Position numbers and translations under genes: made by a program
NCBI GenBank assembly: GCA_025358765.1
Contig: JANYIG010000236.1
Coordinates: forward strand, 1-44,675
Length of the DNA: 44,675 nucleotides
From: Candidatus Kapaibacterium sp.
GTDB taxonomy: Bacteria; Bacteroidota; Ignavibacteria; Kapaibacteriales; UBA4661
Reading direction: 5' to 3'
Part shown: positions 27,569 to 34,988 of the stretch, piece after piece
Layout of the letters: every line of letters starts with the position of its first letter
Numbering within the stretch: the stretch's first letter is position 1
Notes under the pieces: model-generated
Database searches by the model: none
Told to the model about the DNA's origin: nothing
Seen by the model: only the letters and a program-made list of their open reading frames with translations

Positions 27569-28015
27569 TTAATTGCTTAATGAAAACCGTGTCACCGTGA
27601 TTCCATGCGAATCAGCGACCATCTGCTCAATCGTCATGGAATACAACGCTTCGTCAATGCGGCGTTGGATAATTGCCATCGGTGTTTTAATTGGGCATTT
27701 GCGGTCAAGTCCACATTTACCGTCGTTGCCCTCGCCGCAGCACTCGACCAAAAGCGGCTTGCCATCCACAGCCTCAATAACCTCGGCAACACTGGTCTCG
27801 TGCGGGTCTTTGAGTAGCATATAACCACCACTCACCCCTTGTTGCGATGTAATATATTTTTTTCGCATCAATATTTGAAGCGCCTTCGACAGAAATTCAA
27901 ATGAAATATCGTAATGCTCGGCAATTTCTTTTGCTGGCACCACGCGCCCTTTGTTCGATGCGATGTAGTGCATCGCAATCAAAGCATATTCCACTTTTTT
28001 TGACAGTCGTAACAC
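27569..28015 (-). CDS. Rrf2-family (IscR/SufR-like) Fe-S-sensing transcription regulator
   Basis: The protein is 148 aa and very likely controls the SUF operon that starts right after it. I start at a GTG (28015), giving VLRLSKKVEYALIAMHYIAS, the usual Rrf2 beginning. The longer ORF in the track adds 36 residues with no family match. The winged helix is at about residues 5-70 (EHYDISFEFLSKALQILMRKKYI, GVSGGY). The Fe-S ligand loop VECCGEGNDGKCGLDRKC supplies Cys92 or 93, Cys101 and Cys107, close to the IscR pattern. A TTG-N21-TATTTTTG promoter lies at 28089-28120. Whether it represses or activates cannot be seen. Confidence 0.9.
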   Translation of the reverse strand: MLRLSKKVEYALIAMHYIASNKGRVVPAKEIAEHYDISFEFLSKALQILMRKKYITSQQGVSGGYMLLKDPHETSVAEVIEAVDGKPLLVECCGEGNDGKCGLDRKCPIKTPMAIIQRRIDEALYSMTIEQMVADSHGITVTRFSLSN

Positions 28016-28088
28016 GGAAAAATAGGATTGTTTCAGTCGTATTTTCTTACATACCAAAGAGTAAGGGAATCGACACAAGACAGGATTG

Positions 28089-28120
28089 CAAAAATACGAT
28101 GATTCATATCGCATTTCCAA
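28089..28120 (-). promoter_or_regulatory. Putative promoter of the Rrf2-suf operon
   Basis: On the minus strand TTG (28118-28120) and TATTTTTG (28089-28096) are 21 bases apart, identical in spacing to the tRNA-Ser promoter. It would give a leader of about 65-70 bases before the GTG start of the regulator. Confidence 0.5.
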
Positions 28121-28326
28121 CAATTTTTACAAATCTCTATGGTTGCTTTGATGCTTAGACGATTTAGTGGCTAAATTGTTGAATTAAAGCGACACCTGTC
28201 TCTGTCACCAAAAGAATTATAGTCGTTACGAAATTTTGAACCAGACGATGTTTCAATGAATCCCTCGCTTTGCAAAGGTATGGCTTTTTTGTTGACGGCG
28301 TGAAGTGAAAGTTTGCGAAAGTTTAG

Positions 28327-28334
28327 TAACTTTG
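28327..28334 (+). promoter_or_regulatory. Putative -7 element for GT2 gene
   Basis: TAACTTTG followed by C fits TAnnTTTG and is the form most often seen in Bacteroidota promoters. It lies about 45 bases before the start codon. A TTG at the 21-base distance is not present. Confidence 0.45.
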
Positions 28335-28378
28335 CTTCTCGAAAAACGCTCTTGTCTGACCGTCGAAACTAAATACCT

Positions 28379-29356
28379 TTGAAAACACTCACGATTCTCA
28401 TGCCTGTTTTTAACGACTGGCAATCCTTTATTTTGTTGGTCGAAAAAATAGACTCCGTGATTGCATCGTCCTCGCTTCTGCAAGCCTTGAGCATCAATAT
28501 CGTTGTGGTCAATGACGGTTCCACGCAGGAATATACGTTCGTAAATAACCAGTGGAGCGCTCTTCGGAATGTTCACAGTATTAATGTCGTACACCTGACA
28601 CGCAATATGGGACATCAGCGGGCGATTGCCATTGGTCTGGCGTACGTTCACGAACAAAAAAGCAGTGATGCCGTTGTTGTGATGGACTCCGACGGCGAAG
28701 ACAAACCAGAGGATATTTCAACACTCGTGCAAGCCAGTGCCGATGCACCGCATAAAGTCGTCTTCGCACACCGCGCCAAACGCTCCGAAGGAATTGCGTT
28801 TCGGGTGTTCTACAAACTTTACAAATTCACGTACAACTTGCTGACGGGAACTCAGATTTCCTTTGGAAATTTCAGCATCGTACCAGACTCACAGCTTGAA
28901 AAACTTGTGTTTGTCACAGAGTTGTGGACGAACTACCCCGCCGGAACGCTCAAAGCCCGCGTCCCTGTGACGACCGTCGCTACCGAGCGTGGCAAGAGGC
29001 TTGCAGGCGAATCCAAGATGAATTTTGTGTCGCTTGTGTTGCACGGATTGAGTAGTATCGCCGTCTATCTAGAGGTGGTGGCGGTGCGGATGTTGATCGT
29101 GTCGGCAGTATTTATTACGCTGTCGTTTGTGGGCATTGGGTTTGTGCTGTATTGGCGGCTGTTCACAGCATTGGCGATTCCGGGTTGGGCATCGAACGCG
29201 ATTGGTGTTCTTATCGGAATTTTACTTCAAGCACTATTGTTATCGGTTTTTCTGGTCTTTCTCGTACTGAACAGTCGTACACAACAAGTCTCCACGCCGC
29301 ACATACAGTATGCTCATTTTATTCGCCGTGTTGAATCACTATTTCACCGTTCGTAA
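28379..29356 (+). CDS. GT2-family glycosyltransferase with C-terminal membrane segments (DPM1/ArnC/GtrB-like)
   Basis: The protein is 325 aa. The GT-A fold starts LTILMPVFNDWQSF; the nucleotide-binding motif is VVVNDGS and the metal-binding motif is VVVMDSDGEDKPEDI (DSD in place of DAD/DxD). Near the C-terminus lie two membrane helices (VAVRMLIVSAVFITLSFVGIGFVLYW and GVLIGILLQALLLSVFLVFLVL), as in polyprenyl-phosphate glycosyltransferases such as ArnC/GtrB. It probably loads a sugar onto undecaprenyl phosphate at the inner membrane. The start is a TTG; the first internal ATG would delete the first beta strand. It opens a plus-strand gene run. Confidence 0.85.
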   Translation: MKTLTILMPVFNDWQSFILLVEKIDSVIASSSLLQALSINIVVVNDGSTQEYTFVNNQWSALRNVHSINVVHLTRNMGHQRAIAIGLAYVHEQKSSDAVVVMDSDGEDKPEDISTLVQASADAPHKVVFAHRAKRSEGIAFRVFYKLYKFTYNLLTGTQISFGNFSIVPDSQLEKLVFVTELWTNYPAGTLKARVPVTTVATERGKRLAGESKMNFVSLVLHGLSSIAVYLEVVAVRMLIVSAVFITLSFVGIGFVLYWRLFTALAIPGWASNAIGVLIGILLQALLLSVFLVFLVLNSRTQQVSTPHIQYAHFIRRVESLFHRS

Positions 29357-29397
29357 GAAACTTCGTAACAAGTTCGCCACAAGCCCGTAAAAATTGA

Positions 29398-30075
29398 ATG
29401 GTAGCAACACAACATCATATTTCCGTCACGCGGACGGCACGATATTTTACGCTTGGCGAGGCATCGCCAAAAACAACGGAAGTCTGGTTCGCCTGCCATG
29501 GCTACGGGCAATTAGCAGAATATTTTATTCGTCATTTTGTAGGTCTCGCAAACGAAAACCGGCTGATAGTGGCTCCCGAAGGATTATCTCGATTTTATGT
29601 AAAAGAATGGACACGCGTCGGTGCAACGTGGATGACCCGCGAAGACCGAGTGAGCGAAATCCAAGATTATGTTGCTTATCTTGATTTGCTCTACAGCCAA
29701 GTATTTGAGAGCCTTTCACGACAAGGGGTTCCACGAGATTCCGTAAAAATCGTCTTTTTTGCTTTCTCGCAAGGCGTAACAACGATGTGCAGATGGCTCA
29801 CCCTTGGTCAACAAATTCGCACAAATCCTGATGATAGACTTATTCTTTGGGCGGGTGGCGCTCCGATGGAAATGGACTGGGAACACCACAAAACATTGTT
29901 TCAAGGTCTCAAACCCCTGTTCGTTTACGGCAACAATGACGAATTTATTACCGGCGAAGCCATCCAGAAACAGCGCGACCTTTGGGCGCAACATCAGATA
30001 GAATGCCGCTTTGTGGAGTTCGATGGCGAACATAAGATTGAGCAGGATGTTCTGAAGCGCATTGTTGAGATGTGA
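29398..30075 (+). CDS. Alpha/beta-hydrolase, phospholipase/carboxylesterase type
   Basis: The protein is 225 aa with an alpha/beta-hydrolase fold and no signal peptide. The early WFACHGYGQLAEYF forms the oxyanion region. The nucleophile elbow is FFAFSQGV with Ser124 (Ala-Phe-Ser-Gln-Gly, so the first Gly of GxSxG is replaced by Ala). The acid is Asp in YGNNDEF and the His is in DGEHKI. The closest general family is abhydrolase_2/serine esterase. It follows the GT2 gene by 41 bases and overlaps the rhomboid ORF region if that gene used its earlier GTG. Substrate unknown. Confidence 0.82.
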   Translation: MVATQHHISVTRTARYFTLGEASPKTTEVWFACHGYGQLAEYFIRHFVGLANENRLIVAPEGLSRFYVKEWTRVGATWMTREDRVSEIQDYVAYLDLLYSQVFESLSRQGVPRDSVKIVFFAFSQGVTTMCRWLTLGQQIRTNPDDRLILWAGGAPMEMDWEHHKTLFQGLKPLFVYGNNDEFITGEAIQKQRDLWAQHQIECRFVEFDGEHKIEQDVLKRIVEM

Positions 30076-30125
30076 AATGTACGTTGAAATGGAATCAATT
30101 TTCTCACAGCAAACCTCGTCTATCC

Positions 30126-30734
30126 ATGAAAATCCACTATAACTCTCCCGTTATCCTCACGTTTGCACTCGTTGCAGCCGTCGTGCAAGGCGTGAATAGC
30201 GCAACGAATGGTACATTTTCGCAAGCATTTTTTGCAACGGCTCCCGGAATGTCGCTTGCCGACCCATTTACCTATTTTCGTCTATTCTCGCATGTGATTG
30301 GTCACGCGAGCTGGGAACATCTGGTAGGAAATTTTTCGATAATCTTGCTCATTGGACCATTGCTCGAAGAAAAATACGGCTCAAAACTCATGCTCTGGAT
30401 GCTTGTTGCAACAGCATTTTCTACAGCGGTACTGAATAATTTCCTGTTTGCAACAGGCTTATATGGTGCAAGTGGCATCGTGTTTATGTTGATTTTGCTT
30501 AGTTCGTTTGCCAATATTAAATCCGGTCACATTCCGCTGACGTTCATAATTGTCGTGTTTTTGTATCTCGGCAAAGAAATTATGAACTCGCTGCGTCCTG
30601 ACCAAATCTCGCAGTCGGCGCATATTATCGGCGGTGTCTGTGGCGGCATCTTCGGCTTTGTCGCGCAGAACGCACTTGGTAAAAAGTTACCACAACCGAC
30701 ATCGCCCGTAAATCCGATGGATATGGGAATATAA
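30126..30734 (+). CDS. Rhomboid-family intramembrane serine protease
   Basis: From the ATG at 30126 the protein is 202 aa. Six membrane segments can be seen. The catalytic dyad is Ser116 in GLYGASGIVFM and His166 in SAHIIGGVCGG, and the loop-1/helix-2 motif HASWEHLVGN is conserved, so it should be active. Rhomboids cleave transmembrane substrates in the inner membrane. The ORF track begins at a GTG 18 codons earlier (30072), inside the end of the esterase gene. The ATG gives a natural short cytosolic tail and is preferred. Substrate unknown. Confidence 0.9.
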   Translation: MKIHYNSPVILTFALVAAVVQGVNSATNGTFSQAFFATAPGMSLADPFTYFRLFSHVIGHASWEHLVGNFSIILLIGPLLEEKYGSKLMLWMLVATAFSTAVLNNFLFATGLYGASGIVFMLILLSSFANIKSGHIPLTFIIVVFLYLGKEIMNSLRPDQISQSAHIIGGVCGGIFGFVAQNALGKKLPQPTSPVNPMDMGI

Positions 30735-30743
30735 ATCACTATC

Positions 30744-32537
30744 ATGCGAATATTTTTTCGACTCTTCGTTGGTAGCGTTTGCTCCTTGCTCCTTGCTACG
30801 TGGGCGTTTGCTCAACAATCACCGCCACCCGTCACTCCTATTGCGCCGCCCCAACAAACTGATGCCGCACAGCAAGCACCGGAGCCACTCACGCTGCAAC
30901 ATGCTGACAGTCTTGTGGGTAGCATGACACCACAGGGCATGGTGCGAGAACTTATTGGCAACGTTGTTTTATTGCAAAATGCCGTTACCGTCACGTGCGA
31001 CCGTGCTATTCACTACATGACACTCAACAAAGCAGATTTGGTTGGCAATGTAGTAATGACCCAAAACACCGTTACGATGAAGGCTCCACGCGGAACGTAC
31101 GACGGCATGGCTCGCATTATTTATGGCTTGCAGGGCGTGTATCTGCAAGACCGTAATACGACGCTCACTGCCCGCGAAGGTGTTTATTCGACAGAAACAC
31201 GGATTGCACGGTTTTACAAAAATGTTCTGGTCGAGAATGACTCGCTCAAAATCTACTCCGATACGCTGGAATACCACCGCGAAACGCAGAACAGCTACGC
31301 CACAGGAACCGTCTCGGCGGCAGGTAAATTCACAAGCGCGTATTTGCAAGGCGATTCGTTAGTGAATATCCCTGATCGGCATTATACACGGGTTTCATGC
31401 TACAAACCCAGCACGAATGCCAGCGTCAGAGCAACGGGCGCGACGCTCAAACTACCCACCGCTACCGCCATCAAAGTATCTACCGCCGCAACCATCAAAA
31501 TGCCGTCAAAGCCTCTCTTAATCAGCCTCGTGCGCCAGCCGATGATAAGTCAAATTGATACGGTGCAAGTCGAAGAAGATATTATTCCTGCGGATTCCCT
31601 CAAACCAGTACCCAACTCGAAAAAAACACCGAAAAAATCTTCGTCAAATTCCGCAATCAGTTCGGCTGCAAATTCGCCGACAAAGCCTGCCAAATCGAAC
31701 ATTCAGACGATTGACTCTCTGTCGCTTCCCATTGCTATGCCCACAAAGCGCATCGTCAATCGCTTGGACACCTTGTGTATCGTGGGCGATGTGCTGGAGG
31801 CTTTCCGGGCGGACAAGCAGGAGCGCTACGTTGCGACGGACAACGTAAAACTCACACGCGGTGGCGGCAAAAGTTCGATTGCTGCCCGCGCTGGAACAGG
31901 AATTTATGAAAAAACGCTCGACCGAATCTGGATGCTCCAAACACCTGTTTTGTGGATTGATTCCACGCAGCTTCGCGGCGATTCCATCCTTATCAACGTC
32001 CGCGAAAAGCGCTTAGAGCGCGTTGTTGCCCACACGAACGCCTTTGCCGCAACGAAAAACGACACCACCCGCCAAGACCGCATTGACCAACTCACGGGCG
32101 ACAACATCATCATCAACACGCAGCAAGACACGCTCCGCTCTATCCTTGCTGAAGGAAAAGCATTTAATCTTTATTTTCTTACGACCGAAGATGATAGTAT
32201 AAAAACAAAAAAAAATGCGGACGGCGCGGCACGAAATGCGGCGGATACCATCAAAATTTGGTTTGACAAAGGTGAACCCGACCGCATTGTATGGCTCGGC
32301 AAAGTTGAAGGCGAGGCGATACCCGAACACATCGTCCAAAAAACACTGGCAGAACTGAAGCTCAAAGGGTTTCAATGGTTCACCAATAAACCACACTTAC
32401 AACGTTTTGATAAGAACGCAAAGCCTCCAAAACCAGTTATTCAAAACAAAGCAGAGACAGTAGTTGTGCCTCTTAAACGCAAAAACGCCTCTAAATCTAC
32501 AGTTCCGCGTATCGGCTCGCCACCAAAAATTCCGTGA
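30744..32537 (+). CDS. OstA-like (LptA/LptD N-domain-like) periplasmic protein
   Basis: The protein is 597 aa with a signal peptide (MRIFFRLFVGSVCSLLLATWAFAQ) followed by a Pro/Gln-rich linker. Residues 50-190 hold the OstA repeat pattern (VRELIGNVVLLQNAVTVTCDRAIHYMTLNKADLVGNVVMTQNTVTMKAP), a beta-jellyroll that binds lipopolysaccharide-type lipids in LptA. A second OstA-like block follows at about 350-500 (GDVLEAFRADKQERYVATDNVKLTRGGGKSSIAARAG), separated by a Lys/Ser/Pro linker with unordered composition. It resembles OstA-like proteins of Bacteroidota involved in LPS transport. The gene starts nine bases after the rhomboid stop. Confidence 0.85.
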   Translation: MRIFFRLFVGSVCSLLLATWAFAQQSPPPVTPIAPPQQTDAAQQAPEPLTLQHADSLVGSMTPQGMVRELIGNVVLLQNAVTVTCDRAIHYMTLNKADLVGNVVMTQNTVTMKAPRGTYDGMARIIYGLQGVYLQDRNTTLTAREGVYSTETRIARFYKNVLVENDSLKIYSDTLEYHRETQNSYATGTVSAAGKFTSAYLQGDSLVNIPDRHYTRVSCYKPSTNASVRATGATLKLPTATAIKVSTAATIKMPSKPLLISLVRQPMISQIDTVQVEEDIIPADSLKPVPNSKKTPKKSSSNSAISSAANSPTKPAKSNIQTIDSLSLPIAMPTKRIVNRLDTLCIVGDVLEAFRADKQERYVATDNVKLTRGGGKSSIAARAGTGIYEKTLDRIWMLQTPVLWIDSTQLRGDSILINVREKRLERVVAHTNAFAATKNDTTRQDRIDQLTGDNIIINTQQDTLRSILAEGKAFNLYFLTTEDDSIKTKKNADGAARNAADTIKIWFDKGEPDRIVWLGKVEGEAIPEHIVQKTLAELKLKGFQWFTNKPHLQRFDKNAKPPKPVIQNKAETVVVPLKRKNASKSTVPRIGSPPKIP

Positions 32538-32620
32538 GGCGGTTTTCCCCGAAAACGCTATATTGCTACGCTTTGACAAACTCTTTCAAACTTGAATAAA
32601 ACGTTGATGATAATTCCTCA

Positions 32621-34102
32621 ATGATAGAAATGATAGACACGCATTGCCATATTGACCACAAACAGTTCGATCCAGACCGTGCAGCTATGATAGAACGGGC
32701 ATTCGCCGATGGTATAGAAGCGATGGTTATTCCTGCGATTGAACCTGCACGATTTGATGCTGTGCGTGCGCTTGTTGCCTCCGACCCGCGTATCTATTGC
32801 GGTATGGGCATTCACCCGCATCATGCGACAGAGGCAACAGACGAAGCGCTTGCAGACGTAGAAAAACTGAGCTTTGGTGAACGTGTGCAAGCAATTGGCG
32901 AAATTGGTTTAGATTATCACTACGATTTTGCGCCACGTGATGTGCAGCAAGACGTGTTCCGCAAGCAAATCCGTATTGCGAAACGTCGTAATCTGCCGAT
33001 TATTGTTCACAATCGTGAATCCGACGATGATGTTCTGCGTATTATTCGTGAAGAGCAGGATGCGGCTCATGGAGAACTGCGAGGTGTATTGCATTGTTTT
33101 TCCGGTACGCCGGAACAGGCTGCACAGGCGGTTGCGCTCGGCTTTCATGTTTCGTTCACGGGCAACATCACCTTTAAAAAATCTATGTTGGACGAGACGG
33201 TTCGTTCACTTCCTTTTGACCGCATAATGATGGAGACCGATGCACCATACATGACTCCTGTTCCTTTTCGCGGCAAGCGCAATGAGCCTGCATTCGTGCG
33301 GCTTGTGGCTGAAAAACTTGCCGAAATTCGTTCCACTTCTTTGCAGGAGGTTTTTACCATGACGACCACAACAGCTCAACGTTTTTTCAACCTTCCAATG
33401 CTTACTGTGCTTGCAGTTACAGTATTGATTGTCACGTCGTTTGCAGCTACAGCGCAGACAACAAAACCAGCACAAGAGGAAGACGACGAACCCGCAACCG
33501 AAGCGGTTAATCCCTATCCCAAGAAGATAGGCATTGCGCCAATTTTGGGCAGTAATACTTTTGTTGAATCGTTTCAATCAACCGGACAACGCACGAGCGA
33601 CCGAGGGTTTTTGGGCTTTGGCGGTGGAGTATGGGTTCAACTGAGTGAATCATTCAATCTCGGCGCGTCCTATTTGCGCTACACCAATAACAATCCCACA
33701 AAACTCGACCCCAATACTGGTTTACCACGTCAGGAAAATCCCAACGTTCACGAGAGCATAGATGCCTATATTCAATGGACGTTCAATCCAGCAAACACGA
33801 TTAGTTTCTTTTTACTCGGCGGTCCGACTCGTCTTTCCAACGCCTTTGATTACAACGGTGGCGGCAACGGCAATACGTTTCGTTCGTTTTGGGGTATATT
33901 TGGTGCGTTTGGGTTGGGTGCTAATCTAAAAACTCCCTTGGGCTTGTTTTATCCATCGGCTGAGTTTCGTATTAGCACCTCGTGGGGATTAAGTGAAGAG
34001 CGTAAATATGCGCTTGGCAATAATCGCTTTGAAATATTGACTCAAACAGGCTTCACGTATAGTGTTGCGCGATTTTCACTCTGGTGGTTTCCGAATTTTT
34101 AG
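32621..34102 (+). CDS. tatD: TatD-family DNase fused in frame to an outer-membrane protein
   Basis: The ORF is 493 codons with no internal stop. Residues 1-259 are a complete TatD nuclease: metal motifs IDTHCHID (His8, His10), IGEIGLDYHYD, PIIVHNRESDDD, LHCFSG and METDAPYMTP, and the usual end QEVFTMTTTTAQRFFNLP. Residues 260-278 are strongly hydrophobic (MLTVLAVTVLIVTSFAATA) and the remainder is a beta-rich outer-membrane-type domain. A stand-alone TatD would stop near residue 260. Because a perfect SD and ATG start the second part (next entry), I think the locus gives at least the independent outer-membrane protein and possibly the fusion. A missing TatD stop caused by an assembly error is possible. 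Confidence 0.85.
   Translation: MIEMIDTHCHIDHKQFDPDRAAMIERAFADGIEAMVIPAIEPARFDAVRALVASDPRIYCGMGIHPHHATEATDEALADVEKLSFGERVQAIGEIGLDYHYDFAPRDVQQDVFRKQIRIAKRRNLPIIVHNRESDDDVLRIIREEQDAAHGELRGVLHCFSGTPEQAAQAVALGFHVSFTGNITFKKSMLDETVRSLPFDRIMMETDAPYMTPVPFRGKRNEPAFVRLVAEKLAEIRSTSLQEVFTMTTTTAQRFFNLPMLTVLAVTVLIVTSFAATAQTTKPAQEEDDEPATEAVNPYPKKIGIAPILGSNTFVESFQSTGQRTSDRGFLGFGGGVWVQLSESFNLGASYLRYTNNNPTKLDPNTGLPRQENPNVHESIDAYIQWTFNPANTISFFLLGGPTRLSNAFDYNGGGNGNTFRSFWGIFGAFGLGANLKTPLGLFYPSAEFRISTSWGLSEERKYALGNNRFEILTQTGFTYSVARFSLWWFPNF
33359..34102 (+). CDS. Outer-membrane-type protein started inside the tatD reading frame
   Basis: The 247-aa protein starts at an ATG (33359) with AGGAGG eight bases upstream, the strongest ribosome-binding site in the window. 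It shares the frame of the TatD ORF, so its first 13 residues MTTTTAQRFFNLP are also the TatD C-terminus. The signal peptide runs to about residue 33 (MLTVLAVTVLIVTSFAATAQ). The mature part begins with an acidic linker (EEDDEPATEA) and continues with beta-barrel-like strands (GGGVWVQLSESFNLGASYLRY, FGLGANLKTPLGLFYPSAEFRISTSWG) ending in FSLWWFPNF. I do not recognise a named family. Role unknown. Confidence 0.75.
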   Translation: MTTTTAQRFFNLPMLTVLAVTVLIVTSFAATAQTTKPAQEEDDEPATEAVNPYPKKIGIAPILGSNTFVESFQSTGQRTSDRGFLGFGGGVWVQLSESFNLGASYLRYTNNNPTKLDPNTGLPRQENPNVHESIDAYIQWTFNPANTISFFLLGGPTRLSNAFDYNGGGNGNTFRSFWGIFGAFGLGANLKTPLGLFYPSAEFRISTSWGLSEERKYALGNNRFEILTQTGFTYSVARFSLWWFPNF

Positions 34103-34151
34103 GGAGAATAAGGGTCGAGAGTTTTTCATATATTATTGAGGCATTCACGGT

Positions 34152-34775
34152 ATGGTCACAGTTCTTGAGCATCCGCTCGTCCAGCGCGACATCACGATTT
34201 TACGCGACAAACTCACGAATACCCAAGAGTTCCGCGCCGCTATGCGTCGCATTGGGCGTGTGCTGGCGTGCGAAGCAGCAAAACATATTGAAGTACGTAA
34301 AGTCACCGTTGAGACACCGCTCGAAATGACTGAAGGATACAAACTTGCCAATGATGTCGTATTACTGCCGGTGCTGCGGGCTGGAAATGGTCTTGTGGAG
34401 CCGTTTACGGACGTGATACCCGATGCAAAAGTGGGCTACATTGGGCTTCGGCGCAATGAGGAAACCCTGCAAACCGAAGAATATTACTATAATGTGCCGG
34501 AACTGCATACAGCCTCATTGGTGATTATCCTCGACCCAATGCTCGCCACCGGAGGGAGTATTTGTACGACCTTGGACAAAATGTTTCACTCATCAGCTAC
34601 GCGCAAATGTGTGGTTGTATCTGTCATCGCCGCGCCGGAAGGTATTCAACGCATTGTTGCCAACCACCCCAATGTTCCCGTTGTGACGGCATCGCTCGAT
34701 CGTTGTTTGAACGATGTTGGTTATATTCTGCCGGGTTTGGGCGATGCTGGCGATCGCTATCACGGCACGATGTAA
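34152..34775 (+). CDS. upp: Uracil phosphoribosyltransferase
   Basis: The enzyme makes UMP from uracil and PRPP in pyrimidine salvage. The protein is 207 aa, the usual length. The PRPP-binding motif is ILDPMLATGGS (about residues 126-136) and the uracil-binding end is GYILPGLGDAGDRYHGT. The N-terminal HPLVQRDITILRDKLTNT is also typical. The ATG at 34152 is 50 bases past the outer-membrane protein gene. It is followed by an inverted-repeat element. Confidence 0.97.
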   Translation: MVTVLEHPLVQRDITILRDKLTNTQEFRAAMRRIGRVLACEAAKHIEVRKVTVETPLEMTEGYKLANDVVLLPVLRAGNGLVEPFTDVIPDAKVGYIGLRRNEETLQTEEYYYNVPELHTASLVIILDPMLATGGSICTTLDKMFHSSATRKCVVVSVIAAPEGIQRIVANHPNVPVVTASLDRCLNDVGYILPGLGDAGDRYHGTM

Positions 34776-34797
34776 GACCGTATCTGTCCTTCGACAT

Positions 34798-34950
34798 TAG
34801 AGTGTATTCCGATTATTGCACAAGGCTGTCATTCCCGCGAAGGCGGGAATCCAGATGAGTGCGAACTGTGGATTCCAGCCTTCGCGGGAATGAACTGTCG
34901 TATAAATACCAAGATACGATGACATATAAACAGATTCGGAATACACTCTA
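34798..34950. mobile_element. MITE-like element with TA ends and a nested palindromic repeat
   Basis: A 153-base element is bounded by perfect 15-bp inverted repeats TAGAGTGTATTCCGA (34798-34812) and its complement (34936-34950). Both ends carry TA, as in IS630/Tc1-type insertions that duplicate TA. Inside is a second long hairpin at 34829-34893 formed by TCATTCCCGCGAAGGC and GCCTTCGCGGGAATGA, a widely dispersed palindrome type. No coding capacity. It lies between convergent upp and the aldehyde dehydrogenase gene. Confidence 0.7.
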
Positions 34951-34988
34951 TTGTTCAGAGCGATACGTTTTTTATCCTTTCTTATCGG

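Larger units (their letters stand above)
28016..28378. other. Divergent intergenic region with promoters
   Basis: This 363-base region lies between the Rrf2 regulator (minus) and the GT2 gene (plus). It contains the two putative promoters listed separately and a small inverted repeat ATTTAGTGGCTAAAT (28162-28176) that could be an operator, upstream of the Rrf2 promoter. I see no further gene, hairpin or repeat. Confidence 0.55.

Noticed and set aside
28162-28176. ATTTAGTGGCTAAAT as an IscR-type operator
   Set aside because: Only six-base arms and no resemblance to the known type 1 or type 2 IscR sites. It is mentioned within the intergenic entry but not called as an operator.
30072-30125. 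GTG start of the rhomboid ORF overlapping the esterase stop
   Set aside because: It would add an 18-residue polar extension before the first membrane helix that rhomboids of this type do not need. The ATG at 30126 is more natural.
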